The position numbers and the translations under genes are program-made. This document shows positions 44,347-56,258 of a stretch of 64,000 bases of DNA, in pieces (the first letter of the stretch is position 1; each line of letters begins with the position of its first letter). The stretch comes from Paracentrotus lividus (lineage: Eukaryota > Echinodermata > Echinoidea > Camarodonta > Echinidae). The notes beneath the pieces are model-generated. The model did no database searches. It was not told the DNA's origin and was given only the letters and a program-made list of their open reading frames with translations. The stretch spans positions 23,077,127 to 23,141,126 of the forward strand of contig CALNVZ010000174.1 in the NCBI GenBank assembly GCA_940671915.1, given 5' to 3'.

Positions 44347-44904
44347 TAGGGCCCCCATTGATTTCGTTCTAAAAACATTGAAAGTAGCTCATGGGCTTAA
44401 CTTTTGAAGCCTTCGCCACCGGCGCAAATAATCTTCGAGATTGACAAGCGCCATCTATGGAGAACCAACTAACCATAATAATGCAAGAAAATGAATGAAT
44501 AAATAATTACAAATTCATTTAAAAAACTACTAAAAAAAATGACCATCCTTTTTTTTAAATACGATTCGTCCGAATATATTTAATTTAATTGAAATGTATT
44601 TATTTCCACATAAAAACGAGTTATAGGCCTATAATAAATCAACATCTGTTTATCTGTTGATATACATTATTCCCGGCCGGGACATTATTTAGACATAATG
44701 ATAGAAGGAAACATAAGAAATTACATAACATTACAAAAGTGTTTGAAATATCAGTAGACCTATACTCTAATAAGAATAGAAACCAAATTGTGACAATTTA
44801 TTGGGCAATTGAATTCAGAAATTCAATTCCTTTCAAGGCATGCATTGAGCATGCAAGGTCATTATGTATTATAGTGCGATAGTGCGTGATATGTACCGAG
44901 ATAA

Positions 44905-44915
44905 AGAGAGAGAGC

Positions 44916-44963
<48 letters not shown>

Positions 44964-44969
44964 GGGGGG
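44905..44969. repeat. (GA)n microsatellite ending in G8
   Basis: About 25 GA units with one interruption (GAGCTAAGAG), then AGGGGGGGG. The same GA-to-poly-G transition is seen at 14915. Confidence 0.93.
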
Positions 44970-46076
44970 TTAGGTGTCAATTGGGGTCAATATACATTAC
45001 AAAAAAAATAATCACTGCCATTTTTAGTAATTATATCACTGAGTCATTCATTATACTTTCTGCGAAATGCCAGAACACAACCCAATGAATGTAGGTTGTA
45101 GCTGAACTCTTGTCATATTCGGGTCATGTCAGTGAGTAGTTTTCAAATTATAGGAGGGCGTGTCCCCTGTGCCCCCGTCAGTATCTGCCACTGACTTAAG
45201 TCAATGTTTCAGAAGGATGCCCTTGTAAAAACATGATGATTAGGCCAATCTTTATTAATTCCTCCTTTTTGGTTTCCATCATCTAGCCGAGTGAGTCTTG
45301 CTCGGTGTTCTTCTGAAAATGAGTCTTGATTCTTGATGTCTTGATTTTTTGTTTTGGACTGTGAATTTAAAAAAAAAAGTACTTATAGCTGCCTATAGAT
45401 CTAATTGTTGTTCACAAACCATTTGAATAATGATTATTCTAAACTTTCCTTTGCTTCAGGTGATTATTGGAGATGATCTCTCAATACATGCACTGGGATA
45501 CTAGCATGTGCAGAACACCGTCTTGATAAAAATTTGTCTGCTAGTCCTTGCTCTAGTTTAAATCATGCATAATTAATTTCAGTGCAAGTTTCTTCTCAGA
45601 TTTTTCTTCTTCTTGTGGATACTCCTCAACGTCCCGTCAGGAACCAAACAGTTTATCTCGCAATGTTGAAGAGTAAAGTTCACATCGAATATTTCTATTA
45701 TGTCAGTTCCTTTACAGACACCCTACCGGTACTGCAAACTTTGTTTTTGTTTTTGTTTTCCTGTTTTAATTTGTGGCCGATCGATGAGTCACGTCATACG
45801 TACAGTACATGCATTCATCATATGCATGCAACGTGTATGTCTGCCGTGTGTCATTCGGTTCACAGTTCTACTCTAACGTTAGATTGTTTTAACAAGTTGG
45901 TCATCTTGTGTTTTAAAATTATACTTGCATTGGAGGCGATCGAATTAACAGCAAGTACTATACTACCAGATAGAGAATCTAATTTCACAGTTTCAGTGCG
46001 GACAGGGCTAACAGTACCGGTAGTGCAGGCGCAGGATTTCTGTGCCTTTGCCTTTGGAAGTGTTGCACACTCGATC

Positions 46077-46097
46077 GCAGGCCCGTTCGGGCTGCAG
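46077..46097. repeat. Imperfect compact hairpin, GCA(G)GCCC-GTTC-GGGCTGC
   Basis: The stem has one bulged G and a short GTTC loop. It shares the GCAG.CCC / GGGCTGC outer stem with the hairpins at 46373 and 49219. Confidence 0.5.
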
Positions 46098-46372
46098 TCT
46101 TCGGGGCAGTCTCCCGCTTGGCAAGCCTATACTAGTTAGGCTTGAGCTAACGCCTACATGTAGGTAACTAGGTAAGAAGTTGAAAATGCTTTTGTTTTCA
46201 CTGGGCTAGTGATGAAAGACAGAATTGTTTTTAACTGTGTAACATTAGGCTAGTAATATAGATCTATATCGGGCTATATCTTCGTTTCGGAAACAAATCC
46301 TTGAAATGCCTAACAGTTAGACTGTAAGACAAGTTCTACAGAGCCAGAGGACAATGCTCTGATTAACTATAC

Positions 46373-46403
46373 ACAGCCCCGTCGCCGAAGGCGACGGGGC
46401 TGT
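46373..46403. repeat. Perfect 14-bp stem, GAA-loop hairpin
   Basis: ACAGCCCCGTCGCC, loop GAA, then the exact complement. It sits directly after ATGCTCTGATTAACTAT (46354-46370), which recurs with one mismatch at 47024-47040. Confidence 0.9.
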
Positions 46404-46599
46404 ACTTTAACCACCCCTATTTACAGCGTAACTTTCAGTGATGATGAGCGCAAAGTAAATTATACTGGTCAATTTAATCAATCTAATGTTAAAATATCTA
46501 TTTTAAACATCTATGATGTTTCACGCGTAACAACGACTAAAAATGAAAGTATAAGAGCTTCTTGACTTACCAAAATGAATTTTCCGTTGGTCTTGTTTC

Positions 46600-46893
46600 T
46601 TCTAAAATTTTCGGTGCCATCGCTGCCATCTTTCAATGACGTCATTCGATTCATGACCTCCGTCCCATAATTCTGTGCGAAGAATTAATTGAACAGCGCA
46701 CGCACGGAGACGTGAAGTTGGAGCAGACGACGTTCCACTTCCGGATGACCTAACCTTGCAACTGAAATTAGAAATTATGTGGTGGATGTCTCTGTTTTCC
46801 AGTATTTTTCATCATATTTAGCTTATTACTTCAAGTGAAATATTTGCAGATGTCACCAATTCGAGGAAGGACCTTCACAGTCTGGATTCAATG
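46600..46893 (+). promoter_or_regulatory. Putative CpG-rich promoter of the mucin-like gene (YY1, CRE, ETS sites)
   Basis: GCCATCTTT at 46625-46633 fits YY1, TGACGTCA at 46637-46644 is a full CRE palindrome, and ACTTCCGG at 46737-46744 fits ETS/GABP. Together these are typical of TATA-less, broadly active animal promoters. The region is more CpG-rich than its surroundings. A GTGAGT donor at 46892 could end a non-coding first exon, about 1 kb before the coding start. Binding is inferred from motifs only. Confidence 0.55.
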
Positions 46894-46991
46894 TGAGTAT
46901 GAATTATCTTGACCCCGAAATTTGTGATCAGTTTTTTTTTTTTCTCGAGAAAAAAAAAACTTCGCTAGAAACGTCTACTGACTCGTCAGTT

Positions 46992-47010
46992 CCCGTCGCT
47001 TCGCGACGGG
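46992..47010. repeat. TTC-loop hairpin, inverse relative of the one at 46373
   Basis: CCCGTCGC-TTC-GCGACGGG is perfect, and the stem extends to 13 pairs (CAGTT.../...GGCTG) if two G-T pairs are allowed. Read on the minus strand it closely resembles the 46373 hairpin. Confidence 0.85.
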
Positions 47011-47943
47011 GGCTGGTCGGTTTATGCTCTGATTAGCTATTGCGTCGAGCTCCGTCTCCTGGTTGCGATGACTGAAGTGCGTTGACGTAACTGAACAACA
47101 CGATTCAGCTGTTCCTGATAAAGACCACTTTTGTCGTGCGCGCTGTCAATCATAACCAAAGGCAAAGTGGACCCATTTTGCAAGAAAAACGGCAAGACTC
47201 GACTTCACAAAACGTGCGCCCGCAAAGCCACTCTTTCAATACTTTTAAGAATAAAGAAGAGAAATATAAAAAGGAACTTCAACAAATCCACACTGTCAGA
47301 CTCCGCCCGGCAGTTTAAAACGTATAAAGAAATGAGGACAAAAAATAAATGACGAATCTAAATTTTATCGTGACTATCGTTCATTGGAAGGCACAATGGT
47401 AGTGAATTTCATATGCTAATGTGATCATTCGAGCATCGTGCATAAATTATGGAGTAAAAATTTCTACGTGCCTTGTAGTCTACACCAGACACAATGAATG
47501 GGAGTGGAAAGAGGAAACCAGTGCATGTGACTGAATGAAGCGCTGCTGTACAAAGTGAATGTATCATTTGTCAACTGTAACTTTTAATGATTGTTGATTC
47601 ATTGTTAAATAAAAAAACAACACAAAAAACAACATTTTGGCCAGCAGCAAAAATATGTTTTATGAGATATTTTATTTGGTACCGATATGGTACTGATTTT
47701 GTCTGGTCCATAATCTAATTCTAAGTCCAGGATTATCAACCTTAATTTTGTTATGGATCCTTTTGAATGGTGTTCCCGAATTATTTCTATGTCAAAATGA
47801 GTGATTTAAAACTCTATGTAGCCAACTTTCAGGTTCTATTTGTTCTCCTTTTCCTTTTTATTTTAGGGGCAGTCACTAAATAGCCTTTGGTCAAGGATTT
47901 CCTTGCTTTGATTGAGTTGAGTCTGCACTCAATTATTGTGACA

Positions 47944-50900
47944 ATGGAGAGAGTACATTGGATCTTGATGCCTTTTCTCTTGGCAATATTATGCCCCTTT
48001 ACTGGTTTTGTGAGTGGTTTTCCAACACCAACAATGGTTAACACAGAGATCGTTACAGATTTGGTAGAGCAAGGAACCCAGTCATCACCTGTTCATGTTT
48101 TTGACACACAAGAAACAACACAGCCCTTGCAGATGAATGCTTCAACAAGCCCATCTGAGGTAATCTTTTAAAAGATTCTCTATAATTTTATGGAATATTT
48201 TTTGTGTGTGTCTGGTACAGCTAAAAATTAAAATGATATTCATCTTTAATGCAGATTTATTTCCATCATGGTACAAAACCTAAAGTTACATTTACAATAG
48301 AGCTATGATTCTTTGCAATGGTATGAGATATGTTTGTATGTGTAACAACCCTGTGTTTTGAACAAATGTAATCTTAAATGAACATGTGGTCTTTGGTTTG
48401 TACTGGTGATATAATTGACAGATTAATTCCTATTATGAAGTAATGGTGCCATTATGCAAGCAGCCTCCAAGTTCTAAAACTAGAGATATTTGCATTTATT
48501 TTCTAACTACATTTGTGTATATTTCTACTTTATCAAAAAAAATATTACTCAATTTCTCATATCATTATTTCTCTTTATAGGTTTCTACTTCTGCACCTAA
48601 TAATACTGGTGTGGCTGGGATTCCTTCAGTAGCAGTGCCAACTTCGCCAGATGTAACAACAACAACATCAACAACAACAGCAGCAACAACAACAACAACT
48701 ACGAGAGCACTACATGTACCAACAACCTCTTTCTTACAACTATCCACAGTTAAAACTACACATTCAACAACTCAACTTGTCACCACAGTATTACCTACAA
48801 CTACAACATTAAGTACCACAACAGCAGCAGCAACAACCACCACAACACCACCGACGCCAAAGGCACCAGCTGTAGTAACAACTGCAACACCAACAGCTGT
48901 TTCAGTACATGAAACAACATTACGAGTGTCAACAGCAGCTTCAGTTAGTACTCCACATGAGGCCCCTTTAACATCAAGCATGTCAGCAACTATACCAGAG
49001 ACACAAACAACAAAAGAGAGTGAGTATGAGTAGATTATGGTTTAAAATTTTAATTTAATAGAAGACAAACATAGCACACATTGAGTAAAAGCGCGAAGAT
49101 AGCGTTTCAGCAATCGCCCAAATTAGCCCCTGTTAGGCGGGTGTCTCACCAGGATGCTTTGACAACGTCAACGATGCAAATGAGCATGTTGGTATAAATA
49201 GGGTGAGCCTTTACTGCGGCAGCCCGTACACGAAGTGTACGGGCTGCGAGTTATTAGCATCAAAACATGAGGTGCCTTCCCTTTTCCAGATAAGAATGTC
49301 AAAATTATGGAATAAAAGATGGACAAACTTATTTTATTTATTAGCTTATGTACTTACAATACTAGCCGGATGTCTATCCTCATTTTTTATGATGATCATA
49401 AAGCAAAAAAATGTCATCAGAATTGCTGTTACAGTGTAGTTAAATGAGTCACATTTGCGGTGATTAGTTTGCAACACGCATGCGCGACATCGGCAGCAGC
49501 TATATACTCTACACGCTAATATTTTGACAGAGATCAGAGGAGACTCTGAAATGGACTGGAAAATACAAGTTTTCTTCAAGTGCACACAATTTTTTAGGAA
49601 TATCTGATTTGCATCTAGTCTGTTTAGGTAAGTGACATTATATGAATTATATTTTTGCTATATTTTACCGATTCTTAGTGGTATTTTTAACCATTCCAAA
49701 TGGCACTTTAAAAATTTTGAAGGGTTTCTTTCCTTGTTTGTTTATAGATATAGTTCATCTCTCAAGTGAACTCAAATATTTGTCCACCATAATACCAATT
49801 TTGTAAAAACATCTACACTTGTATGAAAAAAACACATGACATGCACCTTATCAGGGTATAATACATGTACATTTGTAGCTATAAAGCTGGGCTATGATGA
49901 TATGATACGCCTTGAGCACTCTACAGCTAGAGCTGATTTGGTGCAACACACCCCACATTATTATTATTATTAATGATATTCTCATATCTGTCTGCCTTCA
50001 TTTGTACAATATATATGAAGAGGTCATTTCCAAAAGGTACTACATCCATATCTTTTAATTCAGAGAAAAATTGGAATTTTGGAATTAAACTTTTGCAGAT
50101 TGTTCTACTCTATGATACTAAGGGAAGCCAGTTTAACAAAAATCTAGGTCTACAAGTTTTTCTGTAAATGAATGTTTAATTGTTGGTTCTGATGGATGTA
50201 GTACCTTTTGGAAACAACATGTCTCAGAGTATGTAAATTGCCATGTATCTCAGCAATTTTTTATTCAAAAAGGAACATTTTGTACTATTTCATATGTTTA
50301 TAAATTTTAACTTAAAATAGATGCCATGTTTTAAAAAAATCAAACGTTGCATTGAGTACATAAGTTTTCAAATTTTTACTGATGCTCTGGCGAACCCAGC
50401 TAACTACGCATTATTTACATGCAATAAAAACAAATACATTGGACTACATAAAAGTGGATGTAGTACATTTTGGAAACGAACTGAAATGGATGTAGTACCT
50501 TTTGGAAAGGAAATGTTTTTTGAAAGTAATTTTTTCACCCTTCCCATTAAAAAAATTCATGTTTCTGTTTGTAACAGTGTGTAGAGGTGCTAAAAATGAG
50601 TACATTGTAGAGTAATGTAAAAAAAAAAAAGAATTTTGATGGAAAATGGATGTATTACTTTTTGGAAATGAGCTCTTCATATATTCATTGTCTAAGGTTA
50701 TGGTATTCATGTAAAATATTTCTGCTGAGAAATCTCATAAAAGAGCATGATCTTTCAACTGAAAGTACATGTACATGTATGCTCCCTCCTAAATTCTGAA
50801 TGTAGTTCTGTACATGGATGTACATGTATGCTGGAAAACATGGATCCATTGACTGAATGGAGGAGGAAGGAAATAGATTTAGTTGTTAGGTTTTAGATGT

Positions 50901-53900
50901 TCAGCTTCTCTATCCATAGATACAAGAGGATGACAAATCTTAACCTTTAATGTGATAAATCCTCGCAGACAATTTAATCTTGCATGTTTAAACTTGAAAT
51001 CAATTGTTTCCTGTGATACTGAATTCCATGGAAGTATACCCAATTACAAAACAGTGTAATCAAATACGTCCTTGCAAATTACTTCCATGGAACTTAAAGG
51101 GAAGCTCTGGACCCACAATAAGTTGCTTTTATAAGAAGCAGAAAAATTAGAAAAACAGATTAAAACAAGTTTGAAGAAAATCGGACAAATGATAAGAAAG
51201 TTATAACTTGCCATGCTTTTTCTATATTGTTTTATGATAATTTTTCACTTTATTTGTTAAGAAACTGTTTTCCTCATAACTTTGGCCTATTGTAGATATA
51301 TTGATGGTAATTTGTTATTGCATCTATTTGATAAAATGAGAATCATAATGACATTTCAAAAGAAAAGTGATATTTTTCATGAAATTCAACATTTATGAAT
51401 ATCTTTTTTTTATCCTGAAAACCCCTTAAAATCTTTGTTTTTTGTATTTCTAGATGGGGCTCTGATTTTACAATATATGCATAGATGCAGTAGCATATTG
51501 CCATCAATATATCTTGGCCAAAGTTATGAGGAAAACAGTTTCTTAACAAATAAAGTGAAAATTTATCATAAAACCATATAGAAAATGCATGGAAAGTTGA
51601 GCCGATGTGACATCACAGCTTTGTGACAGTGTTGCCAATTTGGTATAGTGATCAATTTTTTGTGCATCGTAAAGATATGCATAACTTTCTTATTATTAGT
51701 CCGATTTTCTTCAAACTTTTTTATTCTGTTTTTCTAATTTTTCTGCTTTTTATAAAAGCAACTTATTTTGGGTCCAGAGCTTCCCTTCAACAGAAAGAGT
51801 TTCATGAATAGCTCATAAGATGTTCAACCTGGAATTCAATTGGCATTAAAATAGGCAGAAAGTAACAAAAAATATGAATGAAGGTTTGAAGAAAATTCAC
51901 CAAAGAATGACCAATGAATGCTTGAAATTGTTGATTTGTTTTAATGTTGTCTGTATATAATGCCTACATTTTGCATGTTCATATCAATGAAAAATATTCA
52001 CACCCTGTATTCCTTCATCAAAAACTATGAAAAAAGACACATTTATGCAACTCCCAAGTGACATCACAAAATCAACACTTTAAACATTCATTACTTCACT
52101 GTAATTTAATAGATTTGCTTCAAACCTTCACACATATTTTTCTTTTATTTTGTGCTCCCCCCCCAAAAAAAAAAAAAATATTCAGTGTCAACTTTCCTTT
52201 TGAATATTTTGTCTATCACCACCTGCATTTAAATAAATGAGCTTTTCATGTTGACATTTTCAGTGATGGATTTCAAAGACCCTGTGAGGTAAATGTTATA
52301 AATCATCGACAGGTGTTTGCTCAAAGATCATGACTGCAGTCAAGAAGTGTAGAAAACACTTGATCCTGTTTATGAAAAGGGATATATATTTGCTTTTTTA
52401 TTGTAAAATTATGTGAAAGTATAATTTTCTAGGATTTGATATTTTGTATTGCAACTTTTGCAAGTTGTATTGCTTTGAGTCTCTCCACCCTTATTCATCC
52501 ATTTATTATTTTACTGTAGGCCTATTTGCTGCACATGTTAATTTTTCTTTATCACACAGACTTCCTTATTTCTTTCGATACTACATGGGTTGTATTTTTT
52601 CCCTTCAATTTTTAGAAGTTTTAAGCATAACAGTATCTTTTCTTTAACTGGGTCCTTTTTCATTATAATTTAATGTTTTAGTTTTCTATGATCAATTCAT
52701 AATGTTGTGACCTTTCAGTGAGTATTATAATCAATGAAATTGCAGATCTGATCGAAATATTAAATCAGAGACTGCAGATCTATGAAAAATCCTTGGAATA
52801 GATCATCCTGCTGATCTTTGATCTTGTGACTCTTCCTGTTGCCATAGTGATCCCACATTGGATTAGGATTTGGAGATACACAAAGCTGCAAGAGGGATGT
52901 ATCAAACATTTTGGGTGTTTTAGAGCATGAAGTGTTGAAGGATTGATTTTACATTAACAAGAATAAGGTAAAAAAAAAAACTTAATGTATCAATTGATAT
53001 ACTCTTTTGCAGTACATGTATCATAATTCAGCTCTTCTTTAGAGAAATAACAAATCCAAAATTTGGACAAAGAGGCAGATATCTGTTAATTTATCTACTT
53101 AAATGTATACAATATGTTATCCTGATATCCCTTTGTATTTTCTTTTGTTTTTGTTTTATTTCTGCAGGTGGAGATTGGAATATAATTGGAATTACGGTAA
53201 GTTCTTTAATTATCTCTGAACAAAATCAAACTGCCTAGGCTGTAAAAACAGGGAAACAAGCATTACAAGAATAATTATACAGCTTTATTTTCATTTGCCA
53301 TATATGGTTTACAAAGAAACAGGAATGGGTTATACATTATCTGCCTTTATGAAAGAATCATGTAATATTTTAGTAGACATCCGCTACTCCAATACAAATC
53401 TAGGGGAACTTGCACCCAAACGAATGAGTCATGGTCCATCCAGCTCATGTTTCATTGAAATCTTTATCAGCTGGCTTGCGGTGTCCTTGGATATGGTCTC
53501 CTATTGTCACTCACCATCTGTTAAGTCCCACTCGTTGATTTACGTTGTTTGTACATTATTTGTCCCTGATTGAACAAGTGCAGCCCTAGAGCCTCAATCT
53601 TGATCTAGATTAATATTTAATTTTCTTTGCTTTCTAAATATTTGTGTAGGGGTTTTGGTCCTTCTGTACATTAGGCATTGCAGCTTGCTGAATGTACAAT
53701 GTAACACAGATCAAATAATTATACTTTATTTAAGTTACATCAAATGAAAACAGGGCTTTATTTATTAATACTGTTATTATAGTCAAGTGTGCAGCTAGCA
53801 TAATAAGTAGGCCTACATGTATGTAGTCTCAACGTAGGTACACACTGTAGATCACAATAACGACAATATTATACTTGTGAAATGTATTGTATCAAATTTG

Positions 53901-56227
53901 CACTACATGTATAGACTATATGTGCAATTCCATCTTTTGTATACTTTTTTGAAATTGTGTATTCATTTTTTTATTAAATAGATCAGAAGTGAAATGTCTC
54001 ATGATGAAATAGGGACCAAGTTTGTGAAAATTAAATAATTCTAAGGTGTAAAATATCAATTTGCGTGACTGTCTCAAAACACGCATTTTCTGTGCATGTC
54101 GCAGAATTTCATGAATATGTTCTGAATAAAATAGAGCACATTTCAACGTGCTGCGCTCTGAATGCATGTTCAGAACCTACATGTAAATGGCAATTGATAC
54201 TGAATGTTTTCAAGCATATTTTTTTTTTAATCCCCCTTTACTGTATAACTATTGTTAAGTTAACATTACATGTTTCCTGAAATACAGATGGGCTATAGTT
54301 CCAGTGTTTCCTGTTTAACACATTAACTTATTCATTGGTTTTGCACAATAATACAATTGAACATCATGAGTAGACACCCATCTCAATGAGACTGATACAA
54401 TATGACAAATGTACAATGTATTTAACTCTGGCAACTGATTCAAAGGACACACATACCAATGATTTTAAAGGTACACTTACATGTAGTACATGGATGCAAT
54501 GCAATCAATCCTGATGGCATCCCATTTTCTTTGCTCATTTTTGTTTCCCATTTTCTGAACAGTTTCCGTTTCTGTTCAAATTTACATTAAAAATGCTTCA
54601 TCACTTCACGGTGATCCCTCACATTTATCCTCAAGTTGATTGTTATCCTTTTGGTTTACATGTACATGTTAGGTTCTTTACATTGGCCTACCATTTGAAC
54701 ATTGAAAGTTTAGGGTTTTCTGGGACGAACATCAATAGAGGTTTTGCAATAGCTCAGTCGGTAGAGCATGTGTCTAGCAATCAGGAAGTCTCAAGGTCGA
54801 ATCTTGATGGAATCATATTTTCTTTCCTAATTTTTCATATTTAAAGAACCAAAACCTTTTAAAAACCTGATAATATCCTATCAAAATACAATAACCTGTA
54901 ATATGTACAGTGTATAGAACTAAAATACAACCCCTTTCCAAAAATTGAACCTGCCCTTATACAGGAGTATCCTAATTTTCGGAAATTACTTTTTCAAAGT
55001 TACATTGTTAGTGAAGGATGTTTTCATTTCTACTGATTGACTTAATAAAAACATATCCCACAGGCACGAAATTGACTAATTTCATGGATGAAGTATTCAT
55101 TCATATTTTCTCAAAGTTTCATTGATCAGCTTTTTGGATTTTTCCGTTTTGTACAATTTAATGAATTTCTAGGGTTTCCTTCCCCTTTAGCATGAAATAG
55201 AACTTCATCCATGAAATTAGTCAATTTCATGCCTGTGGGATATGTTTTTATTTAATCAATCAGTAGTAATGAAAACATCCTTCACTCACATTGTAACTTT
55301 GAAAAAGTAATTTCCGAAAATTGGGATACTCCTGTATAAGGGCAGGTTCAATTTTTGTAAAGGGGTTGTATTTTTATGGCATCTGAAAGCAAGACCATGT
55401 ACGGGGTATATGTATTGAAATGGGATACAGCAATACATATGCCGGTACATGTACTATATTTGCATGTATATATACCGGTATATAGTCTTGAGTAGAAAAG
55501 AGGACCTTGACTTTTTTATGTCACTGAAAAGCAAGTAAAAGTCTCAGGCCTACAAGTACTTTGTACACGGAGACCTACAAACATGCATCTCAAGTATCTT
55601 TACAATGTACATAATTTCCATTGACCATGAACTACAGTGAATTATAGCGTACATGTACATGGACATGTACAATGTAAATCATCAGGGAATTTGAAAACGT
55701 ACATGAAAATGAAACCAAATTCAACTGGTTTTATTATTTTTTTTTTGTCTGGAACTCTCTTGTTTAGTTTTAAGCGGAAACTAGAGTGAAATGAAGGAAA
55801 TAGAAGAAAATTGAATCCATCAGTCCATGCTAGTCCTTTGCCAAATTTGAGAGCTAAGAGGGCATTAATTCATATCATTTCACATCTATAATGCCCTTCT
55901 TGCTTCCCTAAACAAGAAGTGTGAAATTACACAAATGCTAGCAAGAGTTGACCTTCACATTTTGTAGAACATGCTATATTCGTTTATACTTGGCTCCTTA
56001 ACTAGCCATAAATGCCCTGTCCTTCCAAATTTCATTGAGGTCTTGTACGTGTTAGTTTATAATCTACCCATTAAATATGAAAGCGATGTTAACAAAATAC
56101 AAATATATCCAAACATAAATAAACAGCAAATGTTTAGAATTTGTTTTCTGTGGTTGGCTACCGATTATAGAGCTCTCTAGTATTTTCACATTATTAATGA
56201 ATAAATAAACAAACAATCTAAATGAAA

Positions 56228-56258
<31 letters not shown>

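Noticed and set aside
45582-46139. 185-codon plus-strand frame
   Set aside because: No recognisable domain, atypical composition, and its end overlaps a repeat hairpin at 46077. Upstream of a promoter-like region, so probably chance.
47131-47352. Two overlapping basic frames of 60-73 codons near the mucin promoter
   Set aside because: They would fall between the putative first-exon donor and the coding start, and they show no domain or splice support.
48565-48981. Val-rich minus-strand frames
   Set aside because: Antisense of the Thr codons (ACA/ACC) of the mucin exon.
54741-54810. Functional tRNA gene
   Set aside because: The A box and D stem are good, but the acceptor and anticodon stems do not pair and the B box lacks a base. 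A SINE or relic fits better.
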